A DNA stretch of 64,000 nucleotides from Flammula alnicola. Lineage: Eukaryota; Basidiomycota; Agaricomycetes; Agaricales; Strophariaceae. Below, piece by piece: positions 1-12,120 of the stretch (its first letter is position 1; each line of letters begins with the position of its first letter). Where the stretch lies: positions 1-64,000 of the forward strand of contig JADNRV010000161.1 of NCBI GenBank assembly GCA_015499995.1, given 5' to 3'. The position numbers were made by a program, and so were the translations under genes. The notes below the pieces were generated by a model that searched no databases, was not told where the DNA came from, and saw nothing but the letters and a program-made list of their open reading frames with translations.

Positions 1-14
1 TTACGTGTGTGTAG

Positions 15-2996
15 AGTCTCTTCGCCGACATCCTCTCCGTCCTTGCGATGACATATTCCGATACACAACCCCGAGGCACTCTCCGTTACCGTCTTTTGTC
101 TGCATCTCTGCGACCATCCGATTCTCCACTCGCAGACCCCGGAACCTGGGGCCATGAATACGTCCGCCACCTTGCTGCAGAGCTCGGAGAAGAATTTTCG
201 TTGCGGGAAGAAGCCGAGCTCGAGGAAGCTCAGCAAGCTGATAAAGCCGCTGAATCGAAAGACCAACTGCCAGGAACGATAGAGGACCTCCGTAATTTGG
301 CGAAGCAATGTGCAACGTTCCTTCTGGGACACAATGCAGAACCAGATGCGGTCGACTTGCTTGAAGAAATGGAGATCATCGACGAAATTACACAGTTGGT
401 TGACGACAACACATATGGACGCGTTTGCCAATATATGATTCGGTATGTCGCCTTGCCAAGTTTATGTGCCCAAAACTGAATTCGACATCTGCAGATGTGT
501 AAACTTGCTACCACCACCTGACGATCTCGTCTTCCTGCGCACTGCCCACAACATCTATGTCCAACACCACAAATTCCCAGAGGCCCTCTCTCGCGATTCG
601 TCTGGGCGATCCGACCTTATTCGAGAAGACTTCCACACTCCGCCAATCCGTAAGCACGCCTTACTACAATTTAATACAGGGAAACTAAGATTTTATTCAG
701 GCTCATGAAACGACAACTGGGCTTCCTCATCGCTCGTGCACAGATCCCTCTCGAATGGCTTCGCCCGCCATCGGCAGACGATGAAGAGGATGCTGAGGAA
801 GAGCTCGAATCAGATCTCCAAGATTGCTTGTTCAACACGAAACTCAGTCAACACTTCCGGGACTTTGGAAAGGAACTTGGGGTTGAGGATGCTAAGAGCC
901 TGGAAGATGTCTACAAATCACACCTCGAGAATACAAGTAGGCTTGGTTCAGTTCTCTTGTTCCTCGTAATTTGCTGATGGGTTTGAAATAGGACCAGGAA
1001 TCTCGGCAAACGTCGACTCTGCCCGTGGAAATCTAGCAGGCACCTTTGTGAACGCGTTTGTCAATGCAGGTTTCGGAAACGACAAGTTGATGGTGACGGC
1101 TGAAGAGGGTAATAGCTGGATTTACAAGAACAAGGACCACGGTAAGTGGCTATGTCGACAATGCGTGCCTTGACTCTAATTATTTGTGTGAAGGTATGAT
1201 GAGTGCTGCTGCCTCTCTCGGACTAAGTCTGCTTTGGGATACCGATGTTGGTCTCAGTCATATTGACAAGTACACATATTCCGCTGAGGAGCACATCAAG
1301 GCAAGTTGTACATCCTAACAACAGCTCATTAAAATTGACCATCTACTGAATAGGCTGGTGCTCTGTTTGCCACTGGAATGCTGAACACCGGCGTCAGAAC
1401 GGAAGCCGACTTCGCTCTCAACCTGCTTTCAGACTACACCGAGAACAAGTCCGTCCCTCTGAAGACAAGCGCGTTCATGGGTCTCGCGCTGGCCTACGCC
1501 GGCTCTCATCGCGAAGAGATTCTTCCTCTCCTCCTGCCACACGTCGCAGACGACACAGCATCAATGGAGATCTCCAGTCTTGCTGCCCTGGCCCTCGGCT
1601 TCGTCTTTGTTGGGAGCAAACACGGCGATATCTCGGAAACCATCTTGCAGACTCTGATGGAGAAGTTTGAACGCGGAGACAAATCCTTGGATGAGAAGTG
1701 GGCCAAGTTCATGGCATTGGGCTTGGGACTCTTGTACCTTGGTTCGTTTCATCATAATATCTGGGTTGTTTTGTTATTTACTGGTAAACAGGTCTCCAGG
1801 ACGCATCAGATGCGACGATTGAAACTCTCAAGGCTATCGACCATCCAATCTCGAAAACAGCACAAATCTTGGTCGAGGCTTGCTCGTTTGCTGGAACAGG
1901 GAATGTCCTGAAGATTCAGTCTATGCTGCATCAATGCGACGAGCATGTCAACGCCCCGAAGAAAGACGAGGAGAAGAAGAATGTTAAAGATGAAGCTAAG
2001 CGCGACGACTCGTTCCAGGCCTTCGCTGTCATCGCCATCTCTCTTATTGCCATGGGCGAGGATATCGGGGCTGAGATGTCGCTCCGTCAATTCAACCACC
2101 TCGTAAGTAATTAATCACTGCTTTATTTATTTATAGTTAGATTTCACTATTTTCGGTGTTGTAGATGCACTACGGCGACCCGGTCATTCGCAAGTCGGTA
2201 CCTCTCGCCATCGGTCTTGTCAGCGCCTCAAATCCTCAGCTGCCCATTCTCGACACCCTGTCCAAGTACAGCCACGACAACGACCTCCAAGTGGCTATCA
2301 ATGCCATCTTCGCCATGGGTCTGGTCGGCGCCGGCACAAACAACGCCCGTCTCGCGCAGATGCTAAGACAACTTGCTGGATATTACCAGAAAGAGCCTGA
2401 TTCGCTGTTCATGGTCCGCATTGCGCAGGGCTTGGTGCATATGGGCAAGGGAACGATTGGGCTCAACCCATTCTTCTCGGACCGGAGCATCATGAGTCGT
2501 CCAGCTGTTGCAGGTCTGCTAGCGACTTTGACGGCGTTCACAGATGCGAAGTCATGTAAGCATTGACTTATCCTTGTCTATTGAGAGAGAGAGACCCTGA
2601 TTATTCATCTTACTTTTTCAGTCGTCCTTGACAAATACCACTGGATGCTATACCTTTTGACCCCTGCCATGTACCCTCGGTTCTTGATCACCCTCGATGA
2701 GAACCTCGAGAACAAGCCTGTTACTGTTCGCGTCGGCCAGGTAAGCCTACTGCTTGTTCTCGATCTTGTCTTGTATATTGACAGATTCGCCACAGGCCAT
2801 CGACGTCGTCGGTCAGGCCGGCAAGCCAAGAACGATATCTGGTTTCCAGACACATCAATCTCCAGTGCGGCTTGGCACAACAGAACGGGCAGAGTTGGCC
2901 ACAGAAGAATATATTCCATTTACTCATGTCTTAGAAGGGTTTGTAGTTCTGCAAAAGAATCCTGGGTGGGAGAAGGAAGACAAGATGGAATTGTAA
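15..2996 (+). CDS. RPN1: 26S proteasome regulatory subunit RPN1 (PSMD2), 5' partial
   Basis: Rpn1 is the non-ATPase scaffold of the 19S base; it docks ubiquitin receptors, shuttle factors and Ubp6. The left edge cuts the gene inside an intron (acceptor at 13-14). Exons read here: 15-442, 495-649, 701-936, 992-1141, 1194-1300, 1354-1741, 1792-2102, 2165-2555, 2622-2740, 2796-2996. The protein shows the N-terminal region with [20 protein letters not shown], the proteasome/cyclosome (PC) repeats with [20 protein letters not shown] and [20 protein letters not shown], and a C-terminus near [14 protein letters not shown], all standard for Rpn1. The intron at 1301-1353 has a GCAAGT donor (GC-AG). 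In exon 2 the reading frame must shift near 587, 614 and 641 to recover AIRLGD, LIREDF and the phase needed by exon 3. These are probably small sequence errors, because the gene is essential. Identification is very secure. Confidence 0.96.
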
Positions 2997-3223
2997 ATCG
3001 TAGACACATTTTTTTACCCACTGCATTATAAGATTATAACGGTCGCGCGGCGTTAATTGAATTTCCTATTTTTCTTCGCCAACTGCCTGCCTGGCAATTT
3101 TACGCTCATAGCGCAACATTCCGCGGACGGGGAAGAAATTTCTTATATTTCAGTAGTACATTAGAAATATAATTCGACAGCTTTTCTACAACTTATCAAT
3201 AGCTTATACACTAGTGCTGCTCT

Positions 3224-4246
3224 TCAGACGAGGCGTATCGTTGTGGCCGCGCATCGACTTCGAATTTTGAATGAATGTGTAGAAGGCCCCCCAAAAGCCC
3301 TGGAGTTCAGCGGGTAATGCCATGGTCGGTATTGGCCTGTCTTTTTAGACATCTTGGAAACAAAAGTTTCTGCTTCTGGAAAGGCAATGTAGTTGTCGTA
3401 GCCTTCTATAACGCATTGAACCGGCTTGATGATGTCAAGGATGCGCAAAAGCAATGTCGGGCCTTCTGCGACATGCTCAGGGAGAGTAGATAGCTCAAAG
3501 CAAACCCGAATGAGGCCTAGAGAATAAAAAGATCGGTTACGTTCGATGAGCTCGCTTATTTCACCAATGCCAAGATAATGTACATAGATGTGCTCACCAG
3601 TGTATGGGGTCTGATGAATATCCATTGTTGGACGGTCATCCCTCAATAGGCCGAACAGCCGGATTATTTCAAGGCTGCGTCGCGTCATAAGGGAGAACTG
3701 CGGTGCATTGACGGAAACGTCAAAGATAAAGGGCTGATTGAGGTCATACAAACAAGAAGAGAGCCGACGGAATGGCAAATTGCGTATATCAGAAATGAGG
3801 TCTACGTCAACGAGACCCTGCTCAAGCAACAGCCGAAGGAATGCATTGTATCTACGAAACTTGGCGATTGAATACAAAGACACGCTCCACGGTTCTTCGG
3901 TAATATCGTTGCGAAGGTCGACTCCCTGCTTAAAGCTGGCAACGTCGTCGCAGATGCGGAATCGTATTTGGGCTGAGATGTCGGAATGGCCAGAAGGTAG
4001 GTGCAAGTAGAGTACTCCTCTAGTATTTTTCGGGAATGGGACCGATACCCTTAGACCATTTGCTGTTTGGTTGCGATAGGTTAGACCAGCAGACGAGTTT
4101 TCACTCCCTCGTCGGTCATTTTGAGGGACTGAACCGTCAAAGGAGAAGCGCGTTCCTTTCCATCCTGACAAATCATAAACCTCTTGACCGAGCTGCGACA
4201 TCTTGTCGGGTATAAGGGTCCGAATGACACGATGTATTTGTGGCAT
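3224..4246 (-). CDS. F-box-family-like Agaricomycete protein of unknown function
   Basis: Single long open frame of about 340 codons starting at the ATG at 4246 (MPQIHRVIRT). An in-frame stop lies just upstream of the GTG at 4264, so the ATG was preferred. The segment VPFPKNTRGVLYLHLPSG followed by RIRFRICDD-like residues and a PW pair resembles a module common in large, poorly characterised Agaricomycete protein families that often carry an N-terminal F-box. No F-box is visible in this frame. Other open stretches on the same strand at 4319-4660 and 4081-4437 may be upstream exons or remnants of a 5' end, but no convincing splice path joins them. It lies tail to tail with RPN1, 227 bp away. 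The function is unknown. Confidence 0.6.
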   Translation of the reverse strand: MPQIHRVIRTLIPDKMSQLGQEVYDLSGWKGTRFSFDGSVPQNDRRGSENSSAGLTYRNQTANGLRVSVPFPKNTRGVLYLHLPSGHSDISAQIRFRICDDVASFKQGVDLRNDITEEPWSVSLYSIAKFRRYNAFLRLLLEQGLVDVDLISDIRNLPFRRLSSCLYDLNQPFIFDVSVNAPQFSLMTRRSLEIIRLFGLLRDDRPTMDIHQTPYTGEHIYVHYLGIGEISELIERNRSFYSLGLIRVCFELSTLPEHVAEGPTLLLRILDIIKPVQCVIEGYDNYIAFPEAETFVSKMSKKTGQYRPWHYPLNSRAFGGPSTHSFKIRSRCAATTIRLV

Positions 4247-4264
4247 ATGCCGTCTTCGGACCAC

Positions 4265-5019
4265 ATTGCGGCTCTCGGGTCCATCGAATGGATTTGTTGT
4301 CTATGTAGGTGGTCGGCGTTAACCGCCAAACCAAGAGCGTTCCAAACAGGAGGGGCCACGTACGGAGAACGATCTCTTCTCGCATTTCCCAACAAAGTTA
4401 AGATGTAACACTGGAAGACAGCCACCACGCCGCCCAATTAGGCGTTCAGCTTGGCTTATACAGCTAGACAGTCGACGTCGAGAGATGGATTGTAGTGCGG
4501 ACATTCCTCTTCTCCGTAGTACTGATTGGAACCTCGATTGGATGCAGGAATGTGAACCAAAGCTGGCTTGAAATAGGTTGCTTTCAGTTTTCAAATCTAG
4601 GCCTTGAGATGGAGTGTCGGACCCAAGTCGAACCTGGCAATCGAAGGAAGTGCGATTCAAGTGCGATCAGTTGAATGCAGCATATCAAGGTGCAAGAGAG
4701 AGATATACTTACGGGCTCGAGCTAGACGCGTCGTGCTACGTGCTATGTGTGTTTTCCGGTAGAGAAAAAGGAATGCCCAGACACGGACCCTCCTAATTCA
4801 TGGGTCTAGTTGAAGCGCTATAGTTGAACATTGAACGTTGAACAGAATCACTGCGTTTCGGCTTTACCCGGGCCGATGGCGGTCGGGACCAAATACAACA
4901 TGTGATCGGTGACTTGCAATTTCTTCAATCTTCACCTTGAACAACAGTGAACGACATTCAGCCGTGGAGGACTTGGATTTTCCAGTGCGCCTAAACAGAC
5001 GCTTTCTGAGTTGGACACC
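4265..5019. other. Intergenic region between divergent genes
   Basis: About 750 bp between the unknown minus-strand gene and the mitochondrial uS15 gene. It holds a minus-strand open stretch of 113 codons (4319-4660) that matches nothing recognisable, and presumably both promoters. No repeat or RNA gene was seen. Confidence 0.4.
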
Positions 5020-5956
5020 ATGTTTAGAGCTTGTATATCCAGTGGTATGTCTTGTTTTGTGCTTTGTTGTAGACTTTTCCTGACTGGTGAACAGGTTCAC
5101 GGGCGGTCGCGTCGACTTCTTCTTTCCTGCACACCTCCGCTGTCCTCAATGCCTCTAAGAGCAAGAAGACTGGGTTGCGTATCAAGAAGCTTAATATATC
5201 CAAGACAGCGAAACGTTTAGAAGAGGCAGAACACAACAAACCCAGTGTCGTTCTGGGCACACGGGCACATGAGGAGGCCGAGAAATGGAAAAACTGCGAC
5301 CTTTCCAAGGTGCTCGTGAACGAGGAAGAGCTATTCTCGTCGACGGAGATGAAGCCGGAGGCAATGTCGATAGGCACTGTCCAACTCCCGAAACAGTTCG
5401 GCTACGGCGTTGATGAAGTAGAAAAGGAGATGCTGTTCGAGTCCCTCCCGGTGGCTTCAGCTGATATGACGATGCTCAACCTCGACCCCCCTTCCAAATT
5501 CCCTGAAGGGGAGTACGCTCTGCAGTACCAGAAGGAACTGCGCAAAGCAAACCTCCTGGCTAAAGCTCTGGACCTCCGAAATGCGAATGCGGCCGGAATC
5601 GCTTTCGAGAACCGACGGCGGATAATCCAGGAATTCTCCACTCCTGCAAACCCCTTCGATCCTGGACGTACCGAGGTGCAGGGTAAGTCGCTCGTTATCC
5701 TCCTTTATAAAATATCCCGCTAGAACTGCTGTCTTGTTCTACAGTCGCTCTGCTGACTTACAGGATCCGCAACCTCTGGACACATCTGACGACCTTCAAA
5801 CGCGACGTCGGCAACAGACGGGCTCTCCGCCAACTGGTTCATCAGAGGGCTAAGCTTCTTCGATACCTCAAGGGTGTATCCAGGGATCGCTACGAGACAA
5901 TCTTGGATCGGCTGGCTCTAGAACCAGAGAGCGTAGAAGGGGAATTGGTCGTTTAA
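5020..5956 (+). CDS. Mitochondrial small-subunit ribosomal protein uS15m (yeast MRPS28)
   Basis: Three exons, 5020-5044, 5095-5682 and 5745-5956, give a 274-codon protein with clean phases. The ATG at 5020 opens a Ser/Ala/Arg-rich N-terminus that looks like a mitochondrial targeting peptide. The C-terminal 70 residues form the S15 domain (VALLTYRIRNLWTHLTTFKR, then RALRQLVHQRAKLLRYLKG), which binds the central domain of 15S rRNA and nucleates small-subunit assembly. The 150-residue charged extension before the S15 domain is usual for fungal mitochondrial homologues and absent from bacterial S15. Introns are 50 and 62 nt, both GT-AG. Confidence 0.93.
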
Positions 5957-7088
5957 GTATATATTTTATTTAATTCATCAATTTGCTTCTCCTGCCACCG
6001 AATCCTATGGAATTTCGACCAAGTTTCGTGTGGCTTTATCAACGGCGAAAATCTGTTACCTTGGCCTTTGAACACGACAAAACTATCGAGGAACACCATA
6101 GAAGCCGTGGCGTAATTCATTTAAAGACGTGGATTTAAGAAAGCTGTGTCCACACACTCCTTTGATTTTAATATACAACTTCAACCAAGTTTTAGCTACG
6201 TATGCTTCAAACATAAGAATTTTCCATCTTGCACCGTGTATGTCCGAAAGGGCGACAAGAAAAAGTTGCCATGGAAAGCGTTGGGTATGTCAAACACAAT
6301 CTTGTCGATACGGCACCAAATACTGCGGAGAATATCGTAAAATTGAAGAGTGCCAGTGTAAGATTGATCCAGATGAATAGATGAAACTGAGAATAAAGAG
6401 CTCGAAGAGAGCAGGATGAAAGAAGAAAGGAGCTTGGAAATATTGCGACATTTACGAATGCCAATAAAACAAATCAAACAACGGGAATTGACGATGGTCG
6501 ACGGTCGAAAAACAAGGCTTGTTGGAGAAAGGAAAGACAGCGATAGCGCGTCCTGACGTGTCGTCGTTGATAACCAGAGGCCTCCGCGAAACGGCAGCCC
6601 TCAACCATTGAGGGCCTCCTTGAAGACGATAGCATTGGCGACACGACATGCCGGGGCTCGGTACTCACAGCGGAACAGATGCGAAACATTGATGACGACA
6701 GGACGCGAAACTCTGAAAACAAACACGACAAGGAAAAACATGTTGAAGGCATGTTTGGACGATCTAGAACACAGTAACATGATGATAGTGATGTTGATGA
6801 TGGATGATGTGATTGCGTGTGGGGTATGTGCAAGATGCGTGGTACGGTCCGTGGGCAGACGTTGCCTGTACAGTGACGGAAGAAGTGGACGAACGGATAG
6901 GATTGGACAACCTTGGACGAGGAAGTCGTTGCTGGATGGAGATGTAACAAATAACGAGATAAAGAGGCGATAAATGGGGTGGATGGATAGACCGCAGCCA
7001 AGGGATAGCCGTGGAGCAATCTCGAAGGTTTCGTTGACCAGACGCGGTTGATCATGCGAAGGTCAGTCAGTGTGGCGTAATCCTGGCC
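5957..7088. other. Intergenic region between convergent genes
   Basis: 1.1 kb between the stop codons of uS15m and cyclin B. A 193-codon open frame on the minus strand (6474-7055) is Ser/His/Arg-rich, has no recognisable motif and sits just past the cyclin stop, so it probably reflects the cyclin 3' UTR. No RNA gene or repeat was seen. Confidence 0.4.
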
Positions 7089-9006
7089 CTAGTTGTCCCG
7101 GTCCTGTTGCGCCTCCTCCTCCATCTCTCGCTCTATCTTGATCTCGGCCTTAATTCTAATCAACTCTTTCGCCAGGTCGACCTGGGTGTTTTCCGCCCAT
7201 CGGTCCAAGGCCCATTCTCTCATATAAACGCTCGACTAAAAATCGTGTCAGCAAGAACCCCTTTGAGATATATAGACCGAGGCAGACCAACCTTGTAGTA
7301 CCGCTTTCCAGCATACTTCTTGTGGAATGATTCATGTCTAATGGGTTTGAGGATATAATTTAACATTAAGTTTGCTGTAGGAATCAATTCGCTCTCTTTG
7401 TACGAAGAGTAATGGGCCAGGTTCGGTGTCTGAAAAAAAAATACTTTAAAACAGAGGAAAGAAAATGAAAGGGATGCTTACCCATTGCTCCATGCCCAGA
7501 GCCAAGCGAGCGAGCCATATCGAGGCAGCGGCCATTAATGAAGGAGGAGCGGCAATCAACCGCCACTCAAGAACTCCAATCTCCAGAAGGTACTTGCCCA
7601 GGGTCCTGACTTTAACATTGTAGTCATCCGCTTTGCTGACGCGTCGCAGGTAGTGAACAGGGTTAGGATAGCTCAAATTCCAGTCCAAAGTCTTTAGCAC
7701 ATATCGCTCGGCCTGGAGAATTTCGGACTCGGTGTAAGACGAGTCGGCACACAGCAGAAAATGCGAGACAGAAGGCGAGACGACTTCTTCGAATTTAGCC
7801 GCAATGAACATGCAGGTGACGCCCACCAGCTGAAGTTTCGCCAGCGAAACAACGCGGGCGGAGAGGAACCGGTCGATTACGTTGACGCAGAGGAAGAGGG
7901 TTTCGGGCAGAAGGCGGAAGCGAACATGAACTTGGATTAGCCAGTCAGTCAGGATTCCTCGCATTTTCCATGCAAGCTCCTTCTGGCTCTCCATATAGTT
8001 GGGGTTGGGCATTGTCGTGAGCTATACGGCAAAGAGTCACTCGAGTACATTAAAGGGGAAACAAAACAGATGTACCTCGACTTGCTTTAGGTAATGGAAA
8101 ATATCTTGGACATATTCGCTGACCATGAGAGGGTCATCATTGTCATCGGCATCAAGGTCGTCCCATGCTGAATTTTCTGGATCGGCTTCTGGTTCCTCAG
8201 CGAACGCCTCCATCTCTGCGGCAAGGCGGGCGTTATGCGCATCCTCTTCTGCTTGAGCTCGAGCCTCCTCGAGAACGCGAGGATCCTCTTCAGGGGGCAC
8301 CGAAGACGTCCGCCGTTTCTTGTGAACTGGTTGATCGTCTTCCAGGTCCTCATCAGGGCGCGCCAATACTGCAGATCGCAGAGAGACACGACGAGAAGTT
8401 GTTGTAGTATGGCCTTCTCTGATCAAATTTGACTTGCGCGTGGCGATGCTTGGGAGAGCTACAGGATGATCAACAACCATCGCGTTATCATCTTCAACGA
8501 CGATGACCTCCGATTTCAATTCCGTTTTCTTGCTGATAGCAATAGCGGTCTGGCGTGTTCCAGCTACGGTACGCAGAGGTTGACGAGTGGCGACTCCCTT
8601 GGGTTTGATCACAACGCCATCGAACTTTTCCTTCTCCTTGCCCTTCGCTGCCGCTCCTGTCGGTTTATTGCTTGGAGCAATGACTTCGCCCAAAGCCTCG
8701 CGCTTCCTCTTTCCAGCGTGAATATCGACCTTGTTTTCTGTGGTCGCCGATGCCTTTGCTCTCGAGGCAGCTGTTGCACGGGTAACACCGCCGGTGGCAC
8801 CTGTTAGACCCGAGGTGCCGGCCGCCATGGAAAGAGGCTTTGTGCGCGTCGAAATTCGTGAAGGGCGAGCATTAGCATTCTCGTTCTCTTTTACGGCGGT
8901 TGCTCGCGTTGTTCGTGTTACACGGCGAGCCTGCGATACATATGAAGGACGTCAGAAGAGAATGGATGGAATTCAAGGAGAAGCCTACAGGAATATTAGA
9001 AGACAT
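7089..9006 (-). CDS. G2/mitotic-specific cyclin B
   Basis: Five exons on the minus strand: 9006-8989, 8930-8076, 8021-7482, 7429-7292 and 7235-7089, giving 565 codons. The first exon encodes only MSSNIP and is joined through a 58-nt intron to an Arg/Lys-rich segment, so the in-frame ATG at 8828 is not the true start. The N-terminal half is a low-complexity regulatory region with basic patches and an acidic stretch before the cyclin box. No clear RxxL destruction box could be fixed. The cyclin N domain (MRGILTDWLIQVHVRFRLLP, then CMFIAAKFEE) and the C domain (YTESEILQAERYVLKTLDW) follow. The protein activates Cdk1 for entry into mitosis. It is the counterpart of Cdc13 and Clb2. Confidence 0.95.
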
Positions 9007-9947
9007 TTGATCTCGCCGTTTTGAGGGGTTGTCCTGTGGAATGAAGGTGTCGGAGGTGGTAGAGGTTGTGGTGAGCGAGCGAGGTGGCCCAGTCCAACAA
9101 CGAAAACCTGTGTCTGTATCCAACATCACGTGCATTGCAAATAAGGAAACAAATAACAGCGACGCGTCCAGTCACATGCGCGTCTACCGCGTCTGACTCT
9201 TAATTGATCAGGCGCGTCTCCTTGTTGATTGTCTTCCACGATATCGATGATTGATTTGTGTTCCTAGTCATCGCTGCGCATCCGCAACCTTTGTTCAATC
9301 AAATACGAATAGCCGTGTTTCAGAAATTCATAGGGGAGTATTGTCTGCATTGTGCAATATTAAATGTTCAAAGCATGCGTGCATATCCCGATGCCCTCTA
9401 TTAGGCTCTAGAGCAAGGACGCTGAAGACATCTATGGCGATGTTTTCGGAGAATTTTATCACTTTGGCGGTCACATCGAGAAGATGAAGCCAAGTAAGGG
9501 GCATGCCTGCCAGCCCACGGCTGCAAGGTACGGCTGGCACGACCTTATTATTGAGCTCCCCAAAAGATTCGCAAAATTTATATAATTTCGACCATTTCAA
9601 ACTAATTCCAAGCAGGTGGAGGCTCTGCGTTTCCCTTTTTATATGCATTTTGTGCACAGAGACCTGCGTTAGCCCGCAACTTATCTTTCTTGACTGGCAA
9701 TGACTGCTCCGAGATAACTTCACCCGGTGGTTCGGGCCGGGTTTTCACAAGCGGGCCGGTTAATGTTAGATCATCGCAATCTTCACCTCATCTCGTGTCC
9801 TTCCTTCCACACCCCAGTCACAGATTAAGAATTCTATCGCGCTCCTTCGGGAATCCCTTCAAATCAACTCCCAAGAACACCGATTTTCTCAAGCCTTACG
9901 TTCTGCAAAAACGGTGCACGCTTCGATGACACTCTCCAAGTCAATCC
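9007..9947. other. Divergent promoter region of cyclin B and the reductase gene
   Basis: About 940 bp between two divergent start codons. A minus-strand open frame of 131 codons at 9328-9723 has no recognisable domain. No repeat or RNA gene was identified, so the region most likely carries both promoters and 5' UTRs. Confidence 0.4.
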
Positions 9948-11498
9948 ATGTCCTCTGTTCTCTTGAACCGGCTTTCTCACCTCTCGTTGCATTTGAGCAG
10001 CTCGCAGCGTCATGCAAAGGTCGTTCTGACGCGGGACCTGGGTCCGGATGTCATGCCCCTTCTTCAGGAGAGACAGGATATTGAGGCGAGTTGAAGCTCA
10101 CGGTCTCTGTGATGGTGTCCCAATCTGACTCAGAACCGACATTCAACCATATTTCCAGCTCGTCTTTTGGGCCGAAGAACGTGAATGCGATAGGAAATGG
10201 CTACTTGAAAATGCAGCTGGCGCTGTTGCACTTATTGTAATCGTCACAGATAAGGTAAACCTTTTCAAGTTAATAAATTCTGGTCTCCGCGTTCTGTGAA
10301 TTTTGACTTCGAGGTCTATAGGTGGACGCGGAACTTCTGGATGCAGGTGAATACCTCTGCGTGGCTGCTGGGGTACTGAGAACCTATTTCTGTTAGCCGG
10401 ACCTCAGCTCCAGGTGGTCTCTACAATGTCAGTAGGATACGGTGAGTCGTCTACTCGTACGTCCCTCGTCTCAACCGAGTAAACATGACCTCCTACTCCA
10501 GAACACGTTGACATCAAAGAAATAACGAAGCGGAGCCTCAAATTAGGATACACACCTGACGTTTTGAGTGATGCTGGTAATGTGATTTCTGCCCGTCGCA
10601 TTCCCGACCACGTTACTGAGGCTTGCCTTTATGACAGTTGCCGATATATCCATCATGCTGGCTCTTATGGCTGGACGAAATGCCCGCGAAACCATGGCTG
10701 TTGTTAATGAGGGCAAGGTATATTCCCCAACATATCATGTTCCGCATTTTACTTTCCTCCCTCTGTTTTGAATTTTAGTGGCCAGAGTTCAACTGGGCTC
10801 CGTTCCTTTTCTGCGGTCACCAACTGAGCGCCTCAAAATCTTCCCCAACCAGGACCGTAGGCTTCCTTGGATTCGGACGCATCGCGCAGGCAACCCTTGC
10901 CCGTCTGATCCCATTCGGGTTCAAGCATTGTCTATACGCCTCCAACCCGACTTCCCAGCCCAATCCGGGGCGAGACGATGCCCTTGCGGCCGAGCTCAGA
11001 CTGCAATCGCTCCGCAGAGTAGACGTCAACACCGTCGCCGCGGAAAGCGATGTGGTATTCGTTTTGGCGCCTGGTGGTGCGGAAACGAAGAATTTAGTCG
11101 ACGAGAGCTTTCTTAGGAAGATGAAGAAGACGAGTGTATTAGTGAATACTAGTCGGGGAACGCTCGTCGACTCTGACGCACTGGCGAAAGCGCTGCACGA
11201 AGGCTGGATCTGGGGCGCGGGACTCGATGTCGTCGCTGGCGAACCGAAAATTTCGGCGGACCATCCACTAGTTAAAGAACCTAGGTATGTGATTGCCCGT
11301 TGTGCTACCTATATAATCCCGCTTCATCGATCTTTCTTTTTTAACTTATCGGCGAATAACAGATGCGCGATCTTACCCCATATTGGAAGCGCGACGATAG
11401 AGACTCGGATTGATATGGCCACTTTAGCCGTGAAGAATGCGCTTGCCGCGATTTCTGGAGAGCAAATGCCTGCGTCTCTGGATTTGACAAGCCAATAG
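9948..11498 (+). CDS. D-2-hydroxyacid dehydrogenase, glyoxylate/hydroxypyruvate reductase type
   Basis: Eight exons (9948-10085, 10159-10254, 10322-10346, 10397-10441, 10502-10576, 10638-10717, 10779-11284, 11363-11498) give 366 codons with all phases consistent. The enzyme would reduce glyoxylate or hydroxypyruvate with NAD(P)H. Visible motifs are the substrate loop STMSVGYEHVDI, the Rossmann signature VGFLGFGRIAQ, the catalytic Arg in VNTSRGTLVD, the Glu in VAGEP and the catalytic His in LPHIGSAT. The order and length match the GRHPR group. Intron 1 (10086-10158) begins GCGAGT after a codon-phase-0 exon, so it must be GC-AG; no GT donor nearby keeps the frame. Two exons are very short (25 and 45 nt). 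Confidence 0.92.
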
Positions 11499-11581
11499 GA
11501 TGCATCAGAGAGTAGATGCTGGACTTTATATTCATTCTCGAGAGTTAAATCAAATTACTGTGAGCATTACATGATTGTTAT

Positions 11582-12120
11582 CTACTGAGAACTTCGAAGG
11601 TAGTCAAGAATTTGCTGGGCATAAGCCACTGGCACCATCAATGCCATCCTTGTTGGTGCTGTGAGAAACCTCTGCCCATTTATCCGCATCATTGGCGGTG
11701 ATGAGAGCCTTGTCTTTGGTGCAGCCCACGCTTCACTCCCAAGTTGCAAGCGGAACAGAGGGTTAGGACCGGTTAGGCTCGGCACTGGCGATCTTCATGA
11801 TGGCCTTCGCCATCTTCGAAGCGACGCCGATGGCGTGGCTGCTATTTCAGTCTCTCTGAGGACGCCAAGTTGTTGACCACATAATCAAGTCTCTTGAAAT
11901 GACTTTTGGAGAGCTCAAATGCAGCATCGATGTCCGATTGAACCATTACATCGAGACGAACAACTTGTAGCTGAGAGCTCGGGTACTGTTTCTGAAAATC
12001 GGCGAGCTTGCTCGGGTCCCGCAAGGTCGCGATAAGACGGCGTCCAGATTCGAGGACAGCATGTGCAAGCGCGTTTCCCAGCCCGCTAGAGGCACCCGTT
12101 ATTTTTGCCGGTAAGTACAT
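11582..12120 (-). pseudogene. Broken short-chain dehydrogenase/reductase (SDR)
   Basis: The minus strand begins with a good SDR nucleotide-binding end (ITGASSGLGNALAHAVLESG, then LDYVVNN) at 12110-11850. It then jumps directly to SDR-like C-terminal pieces (SHAIGVASKMAKAI, then WAEVSHSTNKDGIDG) that lie in different frames. The middle of the protein, including the Ser and the YxxxK catalytic residues, is missing. A short duplicated CCTAACC at about 11765-11780 causes one of the frame breaks. No spliced model restores a full protein, so this is a decayed gene rather than an intron-rich one. Confidence 0.75.

Noticed and set aside
6474..7055. 193-codon minus-strand open frame
   Set aside because: No motif, Ser/His-rich, directly downstream of the cyclin stop and in a region without conserved content. 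More likely 3' UTR.
9328..9723. 131-codon minus-strand open frame in the cyclin/reductase promoter
   Set aside because: No recognisable domain and no start context. Also overlapped by open frames on the other strand.
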